Positions 1-6,772 of a DNA stretch of 28,640 nt are shown here, piece after piece (the stretch's first letter is position 1; the number at the start of each line of letters is the position of its first letter). Both the position numbers and the translations under genes were made by a program. The notes under the pieces are model-generated. The model did not search any database. It was not told the origin of the DNA and was given only the letters and a program-made list of their open reading frames with translations. The stretch is from JAXGYV01 sp040772045 (GTDB taxonomy: Bacteria > Actinomycetota > Thermoleophilia > UBA2241), in the NCBI GenBank assembly GCA_040772045.1, contig JAXGYV010000016.1:1-28640 (forward strand). The letters run 5' to 3'.

Positions 1-43
1 CGACCTCGTTCACCAGCTGCGCACGGTGCGGAGGGCGTCGTGA
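1..43 (+). CDS. trpC: Indole-3-glycerol-phosphate synthase, C-terminal end only (partial)
   Basis: Only the last 13 codons are in the window (frame starting at base 2), ending DLVHQLRTVRRAS and a TGA at 41-43. The TGA overlaps the GTG start of trpF as GTGA. The residues alone are too few to identify the protein. The call rests on position: the same strand continues directly with trpF, trpB and trpA in tightly coupled order, and trpC is the usual gene before trpF. Another trp gene (for example trpD) is possible but less likely. Confidence 0.55.
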   Translation, partial: DLVHQLRTVRRAS

Positions 44-675
44 CGCTGGTCAAGATCTGCGGCCTCACGCAAGAGCACGACGTCCTGCGAGCCGTCGAGC
101 TGGACGCTTGGGCCTGCGGCTTCGTGCTCAGCAGCTCCAGCCCGCGCCGCGTTGCGCCGCGTCGCGCCGCCGAGCTGGCCGCGCTGTGCAACGGCGCACT
201 CACCGTCGCCGTGGTCACCACGGAGACCCCGGCGAACATCGTGGCCACGCTGGCCGAGTCCGCCTGCCGCGCCGTCCAGCTCTCCGCCGGGGTGCACGGC
301 GCCGGCGTCGCTGAGGTGCGCGCGGCGGCGCGGGCGTACGGCGTAAACCCGCTGGTGATCGCCAGCGCCGACGCCTCGGACGCCAGCGACGCCGACCTCC
401 TGCTGCTGGACGGCCGCCTCCCCGGCCACTACGGCGGTACTGGCTGCCGCGCGGACTGGGAGGCCGCCGCGCGGCTTGCCGGCTGCGGCCGGCTCGTCCT
501 GGCCGGCGGGCTGTCCCCTTCCACGGTGGCGGCCGCGATCGGTGCCGTGCGACCCTACGCGGTGGACGTAGCCAGTGGCGTGGAGCGCTCGCCCGGCCGC
601 AAAGACGCCGGGCTGCTCCACGCCTTCTTCACCGCGGTACACACCGCCGACCGCGCCGCGGAGACCGCCTCATGA
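40..675 (+). CDS. trpF: Phosphoribosylanthranilate isomerase TrpF
   Basis: This cytosolic enzyme isomerises N-(5-phosphoribosyl)anthranilate to the carboxyphenylamino-deoxyribulose phosphate, the third step from chorismate to tryptophan. The protein has 211 residues, normal for a single-domain TIM-barrel TrpF. The N-terminal motif VKICGLT (residues 4-10) carries the family's catalytic cysteine. The C-terminal part has LAGGLSPSTV and the phosphate-binding stretch VDVASGVERSPGRKD, both typical of PRA isomerases. The start is GTG at 40, overlapping the preceding stop by four bases. The stop at 673-675 overlaps the trpB ATG as ATGA, so the genes are probably translationally coupled. Confidence 0.95.
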   Translation: MTLVKICGLTQEHDVLRAVELDAWACGFVLSSSSPRRVAPRRAAELAALCNGALTVAVVTTETPANIVATLAESACRAVQLSAGVHGAGVAEVRAAARAYGVNPLVIASADASDASDADLLLLDGRLPGHYGGTGCRADWEAAARLAGCGRLVLAGGLSPSTVAAAIGAVRPYAVDVASGVERSPGRKDAGLLHAFFTAVHTADRAAETAS

Positions 676-1916
676 GCGTCGAACGGCGCTTCGGACCGTA
701 CGGAGGTCGCTACGTACCGGAGACGCTCGTTCCGGCGCTCGACGAGCTGACAGCCGCTTACCAGGAGGCGCGCAGCGACACGGCCTTTCAAGCAGAGCTC
801 GCCCGTCTGCTCGGCGACTACGCCGGCCGCCCAACCCCGCTCTACCATGCGTCGCGCCTGAGCGCCCACTGCCGCGCCACCGTGCTGCTGAAACGCGAGG
901 ACCTGTGTCATACCGGCGCGCATAAAATCAACAACGTGCTCGGCCAGGCGCTGCTCGCGCGACGCATGGGCAAGGAACGCGTGATCGCCGAGACCGGCGC
1001 CGGCCAGCATGGCGTTGCCACGGCCACGGCCGCGGCCTTGCTCGGCCTCTCCTGCACCGTCTTCATGGGGGCCGAGGATGTACGCCGCCAGCAGCTCAAC
1101 GTGGTGCGCATGCGCCTGTTGGGCGCCGAGGTGCGCGCGGTAGAGAGCGGTACCCGCACGCTCAAGGACGCCATGAACGAGGCGCTCCGCGAGTGGGTGG
1201 CTCGCGTTCGCGACACCTTCTACGTGATCGGATCGGTCGCCGGCCCGGCGCCCTACCCCGCTATGGTGCGCGATTTCCAAGCCATCATCGGCACCGAGAC
1301 GCTGGAACAGGTACGCCAGCGCTTCGACCGCCTGCCCGACGAAGCGGTCGCCTGCGTGGGCGGCGGCTCCAACGCCATGGGCCTCTTCCACGCCTTCCGC
1401 GAGCTGCCCACACGCCTCACCGGCGTCGAGGCGGCCGGCGAGGGCCTCAGCGGCCGCCACGGCGCCTCGCTCACCAAGGGCAGCCCGGGCGTGCTGCACG
1501 GCTCCTTCAGCTACCTCCTCCAAGATTCCTGGGGGCAGGTCGCCGAGGCACACTCCATATCGGCCGGTCTGGACTACCCCGGCGTAGGACCAGAGCACGC
1601 CTGGCTCAAAGACAGCGGACGCGCGCAGTACGCGGCCGCCAGCGACGCGGAAGCCCTGGCGGCGTTCCGCACCCTGGCAGAGCTCGAGGGCATCATCCCC
1701 GCCCTGGAGAGCGCCCATGCCATCGCGTACGTGCTGCGCGGGCCAGCGCTCGCCGACCGCGCCGGTGCCGAGGATTCATCGTCGCCGCGCGAAGAGCGAC
1801 CGTTCGATCCGCTGGGCACGCGTTTCCACGCCGGCGACCTGATCGTGGTGAACCTCTCAGGACGTGGCGACAAGGACGTTCACGAGGCCGCGCGGCTCCT
1901 GGAGGCGCGGTCATGA
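672..1916 (+). CDS. trpB: Tryptophan synthase beta chain TrpB
   Basis: TrpB condenses indole with L-serine using pyridoxal phosphate and works with TrpA in an alpha2-beta2 complex. The protein has 414 residues. It opens with the family signature FGPYGGRYVPETL. The PLP lysine lies in HTGAHKINN (about K85), and the catalytic glutamate is in AETGAGQHG (about E107). The phosphate-binding loop is GGGSNAMG and the C-terminal SGRGDKD is conserved. An insertion near residues 358-375 (GAEDSSSPREERPFD) before the last conserved block makes the protein slightly longer than the usual ~395-400 residues. It overlaps trpF and trpA by ATGA on each side. Confidence 0.97.
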   Translation: MSVERRFGPYGGRYVPETLVPALDELTAAYQEARSDTAFQAELARLLGDYAGRPTPLYHASRLSAHCRATVLLKREDLCHTGAHKINNVLGQALLARRMGKERVIAETGAGQHGVATATAAALLGLSCTVFMGAEDVRRQQLNVVRMRLLGAEVRAVESGTRTLKDAMNEALREWVARVRDTFYVIGSVAGPAPYPAMVRDFQAIIGTETLEQVRQRFDRLPDEAVACVGGGSNAMGLFHAFRELPTRLTGVEAAGEGLSGRHGASLTKGSPGVLHGSFSYLLQDSWGQVAEAHSISAGLDYPGVGPEHAWLKDSGRAQYAAASDAEALAAFRTLAELEGIIPALESAHAIAYVLRGPALADRAGAEDSSSPREERPFDPLGTRFHAGDLIVVNLSGRGDKDVHEAARLLEARS

Positions 1917-2761
1917 GCGCAGACGATCGGCCCCTGGCGATCGCGCCGCGCCTGGCGACGGCATTCGCGGCGCCGCGCGCGGAACGCGCGGCGCTCATCC
2001 CCTACTTCACCGGCGGCTACCCGGACCGCGCCACCAGCCACGTCTTGGTAGCAGAGGCCATCGCCGCCGGCGCCGACATCGTCGAGCTCGGCGTACCCTA
2101 CTCGGACCCCGTCGCCGACGGCCCGGTGGTGCAGCGCTCCGCTCACCGGGCGCTGCTCGCCGGCACCACCACCGACGACGTGCTCGCCATCGCGGCCGCC
2201 CACGCCGCCGACGCGCCGTTCGTGCTCCTCGCCTACGTCAATTCAGTGCTCGCCTTCGGGCCCGATCGGTTCTTCGCCCGCGCGGCCGCCAGCGGCGTGG
2301 AAGGCGTGGTGATCCCCGATCTGCCGGCGGACGAGATGCGTACGCCGTGCGCCGGCGGCGATAGCCTACTGGGCCGAGCGCTCGCACACGGCGTCGCGCT
2401 GATCCCTCTGGCGACGCCCCCGAGCACCGACGAGCGCCTCGACCTCATCGTCGCCGCGGCGCGTGCCTTCGTGTACTGCGTCGCCGTCGTCGGCGTGACC
2501 GGCCCACGGCGCGAGCTGGGCGACGAGCTGCCCAGCCTGGTGGCACGCTTACGTACCCGCACGGCGGCCCCGCTGGTGGCCGGCTTTGGCATCTCTACCC
2601 CGCGGCAGGCCGCCGAGGCCGCCGCCGTGGCCGATGGGGTCATCATCGGCAGCGCCCTGATCGCCGCCGCCGAGGATGGCCCGTCGGCCGCCGGGGCCCT
2701 CATCCGCGCAGCGGCCGACGCTATCGCCGAGGCCGCCGGAACAACCGACGATCTGATCTAG
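1913..2761 (+). CDS. trpA: Tryptophan synthase alpha chain TrpA
   Basis: TrpA cleaves indole-3-glycerol phosphate and channels indole to TrpB. The protein has 282 residues, slightly above the usual ~265. PYFTGGYPD and the catalytic segment ELGVPYSDPVADGP are present, with the acid/base residues at about E58 and D69. GVTGPRRELGDEL and the phosphate-binding GFGISTPRQA and GSALI motifs follow. The ATG at 1913 overlaps the trpB stop. The frame is open much further upstream, but that part is a shadow of trpB. The stop codon TAG (2759-2761) lies inside the CTAG that was duplicated by the adjacent insertion sequence, so the protein was left intact. Confidence 0.95.
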   Translation: MSADDRPLAIAPRLATAFAAPRAERAALIPYFTGGYPDRATSHVLVAEAIAAGADIVELGVPYSDPVADGPVVQRSAHRALLAGTTTDDVLAIAAAHAADAPFVLLAYVNSVLAFGPDRFFARAAASGVEGVVIPDLPADEMRTPCAGGDSLLGRALAHGVALIPLATPPSTDERLDLIVAAARAFVYCVAVVGVTGPRRELGDELPSLVARLRTRTAAPLVAGFGISTPRQAAEAAAVADGVIIGSALIAAAEDGPSAAGALIRAAADAIAEAAGTTDDLI

Positions 2762-2775
2762 ATGATTGATTCCAC
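2758..2775. repeat. Left IS end: CTAG target site plus 14-bp terminal inverted repeat
   Basis: CTAG (2758-2761) followed by ATGATTGATTCCAC. All 18 bases are the exact reverse complement of 3731-3748. The TAG of this CTAG is the trpA stop codon. Confidence 0.88.
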
Positions 2776-3744
2776 GGCGTCAGGCACAGTAGGACACCAA
2801 CGCACGACTGGGGCGACCGAGACGATGGTTGAGCCAGATACAGGCCGCCAGGCAGAGCAGCCGGCACAGGATGCGCTCGCGCAGTCCAGCCAGCGTACGC
2901 GCCCCGTGGCGCTCCAGTCCCAGGGTGCCCTTGAGGCTCCAGAAGATCGACTCGATCCGTTGCCGCAGCGGCGCCAGGTGGATGCCGTTGTCGGGCTCAT
3001 CGGCGCGCGCCGGCCGGGCCACCAAGACCTTCATCGCCGCCGCTGCGGTCGCGAACGCGGCCCCGGCGTAGCCCTTGTCGGCGAGCAGCACCTCGCCACC
3101 GCGGCGCGGCGTACGCTCAAGCAGCGACAGGGCCACGGTGCGCTCATCGCGCTTGGCCGGGGCCAGCTCGATTGCTCGCGGCGTGCCGTCCAGGCCGGCC
3201 AGCAGGTGCAAGCGAAAGCCCCAGAAGTAGCGCGAGTGGGAGCCGCACCAACCGTACTCGGCCGCTTCAGCGAGGGCCGAGCGCTTGACGGTCTCACGGG
3301 AGCGAGCGCACTCGACCGGAGTCGAGTCGATGAGCAACAGCCGATCGTGGGCACCGGGGCAGTCGCCGGCGAAGACGCCGAGCAGCCACTCGATGGCCTC
3401 GGCGAGCCGGCGGCGACGCTTGTGGTAGCCGGCCTGCCGGGGCAGGTCGGGGAACAGGTGGATAAGGCGCTTACGGGCCACCGCCAGAAAGACACGGTCG
3501 GAGGCGATGCCCATGATCGCCTGGGCGACGCAGAGGGTGACGATCTCGGCGTCCGTGCATCTGCGCCGAGCATTGTCCTTGGCCTCTGGCAGAAGATCGT
3601 CGGCTGTGACATAGATGAGGGTGCAGAGAGTGTCGAGGTCGGCGTCCATCGTGGCCTCCGGGCAGACGGTGTTATGAGCACCGTCGGCTTCGATCTCTCT
3701 GCTTTTCGTTCCTTGGTCATGCCTCAGTTCGTGGAATCAATCAT
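2762..3744. mobile_element. Insertion sequence, IS982/IS5-like, 983 bp, apparently complete
   Basis: The ends are a perfect 14-bp inverted repeat (ATGATTGATTCCAC at 2762-2775, complement at 3731-3744), with weaker matching continuing inward. CTAG directly flanks both ends (2758-2761 and 3745-3748), consistent with a 4-bp target duplication. CTAG is palindromic, so it could instead be part of the inverted repeat. The element carries one intact transposase gene on the - strand. Insertion lies exactly between the trpA stop and the terminator hairpin at 3749. Intact ends and ORF suggest a recent insertion. Confidence 0.9.
2780..3649 (-). CDS. IS982-like DDE transposase
   Basis: This is the transposase of the surrounding insertion sequence, 289 residues. 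It has an RNase H-like DDE core: first aspartate in LLIDSTPVEC (D108), second in LLADKGYAG (D191), and the glutamate in RQRIESIFWSLK (E233) followed by GLERHGARTL, which is typical of this group. The segment YGWCGSHSRYFWGFRLHLL closely resembles transposases usually annotated as IS982 family in actinobacteria. The ATG at 3649 has a good ribosome-binding site (CCGGAGG about 5 bases upstream). The 4-bp CTAG duplication is more like IS5 than classical IS982, so the family assignment is not fully settled. No frameshift is seen. Confidence 0.9.
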   Translation of the reverse strand: MDADLDTLCTLIYVTADDLLPEAKDNARRRCTDAEIVTLCVAQAIMGIASDRVFLAVARKRLIHLFPDLPRQAGYHKRRRRLAEAIEWLLGVFAGDCPGAHDRLLLIDSTPVECARSRETVKRSALAEAAEYGWCGSHSRYFWGFRLHLLAGLDGTPRAIELAPAKRDERTVALSLLERTPRRGGEVLLADKGYAGAAFATAAAAMKVLVARPARADEPDNGIHLAPLRQRIESIFWSLKGTLGLERHGARTLAGLRERILCRLLCLAACIWLNHRLGRPSRALVSYCA

Positions 3745-3748
3745 CTAG
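3731..3748. repeat. Right IS end: 14-bp terminal inverted repeat plus CTAG target site
   Basis: GTGGAATCAATCAT (3731-3744) followed by CTAG (3745-3748), the exact reverse complement of 2758-2775. Inner bases 3721-3730 match the left end only partly (6 of 10). Confidence 0.88.
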
Positions 3749-3785
3749 GTGCGGCGGGCCGCCCGTTACGGGTGGCCCGCCGCAC
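3749..3785. terminator. Strong hairpin terminator shared by trp operon and fdhA
   Basis: A 17-bp stem (3749-3765 with 3769-3785, one G-T wobble) closes a TTA loop. It starts one base after the right CTAG of the insertion sequence and ends 13 bases before the fdhA stop codon. It can fold on either strand and so may stop both convergent operons. No clear T-run follows on either side. Before the insertion it would have followed the trpA stop immediately. Confidence 0.75.
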
Positions 3786-3798
3786 CACAGCCCACGGC

Positions 3799-6513
3799 TC
3801 ACACCTCGTCGGCGAGCCTCTCTACGCGCACGGCGCACACCTTGAACTCCGCCGTCTTGGTCACCGGATCGGCGGCGGCGTTGGTCAACTCGTTGACCGG
3901 CGACTCCTTGTAGTGGAACGTCATGAACACGACGCCCGCGGGAACTCTGTCGGTAACGGTCACCCTGGTGGCAAGCGAGCCGCGCCGCGAGCTCACCCGC
4001 ACCACATCGCCCTCGGTTACTCCAAGCTGGCGAGCATCCTCTGGATTGACCTCGGCCAGCTCGTGTGGCCGCAGGCCATCCAAACTCCGCGAGTACCGCG
4101 TCATGACGTTGTAGTGGTAGAGCATGCGTCCGGTGGTCAGGAGGAGCGGATACTCCTCGTCGGTGAGCTCGGCCGGAGGCTCGTACGGGATACCCGTGAG
4201 CAGCCCCCTCCCCCGCACGAAGACGCCCTTATGCAGGTACTGCGTACCCGGATGCGCACTATCCGGGCAAGGCCACTGCAGACCGGTCCGAGCGATACGC
4301 TCGTACGTGATTCCCGCATAGCTGGGTACTAGCCCTCGTACTTCCTCGAAGACCTCCTCCGGCGAGTCGAAGCTCATCGGATGGCCGAGTCGTCCGCTCA
4401 AGTCGCAGATGATCTGCCAGTCGGGCCGACACTCGCCAGGCGGCTCCACCGCCTTGCGCACTCGCTGTACACGCCGCTCCGTGTTGGTGAACGTGCCATC
4501 CTTCTCCGCGTACCAGGCGGCCGGCAGGAACACGTCGGCGTACTTGGCCGTCTCGGTCAGGAAGAGGTTTTGGACGACCAAGAACTCCAAGGTAGCGAGC
4601 GCCTTGCGCACATGGTTGGCGTCGGCGTCGGTGAGCGCCGGATCCTCGCCCACGATGTACATCGCCTTGAGCTCACCCTCTGCCGCTTTGTCGAACATCT
4701 CGGGGATGCGCAGGCCTGGTTTCGGGGGCAGTGGCACGCCGTAAGCCTGCTCGAAAGCCGCTCTGTTCTCGGGTTTGGCGACGTTCTTGTACCCGGGCAG
4801 CAGATCGGGCAGGGCACCCATGTCGCAGGCACCCTGCACGTTGTTCTGGCCGCGCAGCGGGTTCACGCCAGCGTACTCGACCCCGAGGTGCCCCGTGACC
4901 ATCGCCAGGTTGGCGATGTTCATCACGTTCGCCGTACCCGTGGTGTGCTCGGTAATGCCCAAGGTGTAGAAGATGCCGGCGCGAGGGGTGCGCGCGTAGA
5001 GCTCGGCGGCTCGATGGAGCGCCTCGCTCGGGACGCCCGTGATTTGGCTCGCCCGCTGCGGGGGGTATTCCTTGACGGTCGCCCAGAGATCGTCGAAACC
5101 CTCGCAGCGTGCCTCGACGTACGCGACGTCGTGCCAGCCGTTGCTGATGATGATGTACAGCAGGCCGTTGATGAGCGCGTTGTCCGTGCCCGGCGTGAGC
5201 CGCAGCCACACCTCCGCGTACTCGGCCAGCTCGGTGCGGCGCGGGTCCACGACGATGAGCTTGGCACCGCGCAGCGCCGCGCGCTTCATCTTATTGCCGA
5301 CGATAGGATGCGCCTCGGTAGCGTTTGAACCGATGATCAGCAGCACGTCGTTGAACTCGATCTCGGCGATCGAGTTGGTCATCGCGCCCGAACCTAGCGT
5401 GGCGGCCAGACCGGCCACCGTTGGCGCGTGTCAGGTACGGGCGCAGTGATCGATGCTGTTCGTATTCAGCCCGGCACGCGTGAGCCGCTGCAAGAGATAG
5501 TTTTCCTCGTTGGTGCAGCGCGCGGAGCTGAGCACACCGAGAGCATCGGCGCCGTGCCGCGCCTTGATCTCGAGCAGGCGCCGCGCGGCGAGATCGAGAG
5601 CCTCGTCCCAGGTGGCCTGCTCGAACGCGCCGTCGCGCTTGATGAGCGGCGTAGTCACGCGATCGGGGCTCTCGATGATGTCGGTGTGGTAGCGGCCCTT
5701 CACACACAGTGCGCCGCGGTTCACGGCACCGTCGGGGGCCGCGCTCACGCCGATCACCTTGCCGCCGGCGACGTTCAGGTTGAACGTGCAGCCCACACCA
5801 CAGAAGGGACAGGTGGTACGTACCTCGGTGCGCTCCCATGGACGCACGCCTTTCAGCTGCTTATTCGTGAGCGCCCCCGTCGGACACATGTCGAGGCACT
5901 GCCCGCACAGACGGCAGAACGAGATGTCCAGCGGCCGGCCGAAGGAGCTGGAGACGCGCGCCTGAAAGCCACGCCCGGCGAAGTCGATGGCGTTGGTAAC
6001 CTGCACCTCCTGGCAGACGCGAACGCACTTGCCGCAGAGGATGCACTTGTTCATGTCCCGCTCGAGCAGGTCGTTCTCGCTATCGATCGGGAGCTCGCGC
6101 CGCTCGCCGTCGAAGCTGCTCGCTTGGATGCCATAGCGGTAGCAGTACTGCTGCAGACGGCACTCGCCGGCCTGCTCACAGGTGAGGCAGTCGAGCGGGT
6201 GATCGGAGAGCAGCAGGTCGAGGATCGTGCGACGTGCTTCCACGACGGCCGAGGACTCGGTGAAGAGCACCATCCCTGGAGCCGCCTCGGTAGCGCAGGC
6301 CGGCACCAAGGCGGGATTGCCCACTACCTCCACAACGCAGAGACGGCACGCCGCGGCAGGAGTCAGCCGTTCATCGTGACACAGCGTGGGGATATCGATG
6401 CCCAGCTCGCGCGCGGCGGCCAGGATCGTGCTGCCTCGGTGAACGCTCACCCGCCGGCCGTCGATGGTCAGATCGACCGTCGCCGCCGTCTCCAGACCGG
6501 TGGAACCGCTCAC
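3799..6513 (-). CDS. fdhA: Selenocysteine-containing formate dehydrogenase, alpha subunit with N-terminal Fe-S domains
   Basis: The gene encodes 904 residues if the in-frame TGA at 5431-5433 is read as selenocysteine (residue 361). The flanking residues DHCART-U-HAPTVAGL match the active site of Mo/W formate dehydrogenases, where Sec or Cys binds the metal next to a catalytic histidine. Domains in order: [2Fe-2S] ferredoxin (C45, C56, C59, C73); a NuoG-like His/Cys3 [4Fe-4S] site (H105, C109, C112, C118); two [4Fe-4S] ferredoxin clusters (C157-C167, C200-C210); the molybdopterin-oxidoreductase cluster (C235, C238, C242, C270); the catalytic domain; and a C-terminal dinucleotide-binding domain. 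This is the layout of NAD(P)- or ferredoxin-linked cytoplasmic FdhA enzymes of acetogens. No signal peptide is visible. The GTG start has GGAGG four bases upstream. It lies last in the mop1 operon, and no partner diaphorase subunit is in the window. Confidence 0.95.
5401..5433 (-). promoter_or_regulatory. Selenocysteine UGA codon and bacterial SECIS hairpin
   Basis: On the - strand the UGA (5433-5431) is followed 11 bases later by a perfect 7-bp stem, GGUGGCC (5419-5413) with GGCCGCC (5407-5401, one U-G pair), closing the loop GGUCU (5412-5408). The loop sequence and its distance from the UGA are the same as I recall for the Escherichia coli fdhF SECIS, which SelB binds. This is what shows the TGA is a recoded codon rather than a nonsense mutation. 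Confidence 0.92.
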
Positions 6514-6589
6514 GACACCTCCGTCTCCTCGCTGGGCACGGCCGCTCTCATCTCCTGGGGCTTTCCTCCGTCATTCCGTCGTTAGAAGA

Positions 6590-6772
6590 TTACTTGTCTT
6601 CCAGCATCTCCTCTACCTCACGAACCCGCCCCTCGGCGAGCTCCTCGGAGACGTAGACCTGCCCGCAGCAGGGACAAGTTGGCAAGCTCGCCGTAAACGT
6701 GTTCTCGAGGTAGTGGAACTCCACCTCTCGCTCCTGCAACTCCACCTGACACCGCGCGCACCAGGTGCTCAT
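6590..6772 (-). CDS. Small two-CxxC redox protein (DVU_1557 / CLJU_RS11820-type), module 1
   Basis: The protein has 60 residues with two CxxC pairs, C5-A-R-C8 and C33-P-C-C36, spaced like a zinc ribbon or rubredoxin fold. An acidic C-terminal helix ends EEMLEDK. Such small proteins accompany aldehyde oxidoreductases and dicluster flavoproteins in anaerobes. Whether the four cysteines hold iron (electron transfer) or zinc is not visible from sequence. The ATG overlaps the stop of the upstream flavoprotein gene as ATGA. A paralogue lies in module 2 with the same ending (VSEELARGRM...EDK). Confidence 0.85.
   Translation of the reverse strand: MSTWCARCQVELQEREVEFHYLENTFTASLPTCPCCGQVYVSEELAEGRVREVEEMLEDK

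Noticed and set aside
1193..1912. Upstream extension of trpA to 522 residues
   Set aside because: This lies wholly within trpB in another frame and has no TrpA homology. The ATG at 1913 overlaps the trpB stop.
5431..5433. Nonsense mutation or pseudogene split of formate dehydrogenase
   Set aside because: The TGA is exactly at the Sec/Cys metal-ligand position, the frame is otherwise open for 904 codons, and a SECIS hairpin follows.
6510..6551. 13-codon leader ORF before fdhA, ending in a GTGA overlap
   Set aside because: A ribosome-binding site at a sensible distance is lacking and the peptide shows no regulatory codon bias. Chance is the simpler explanation.
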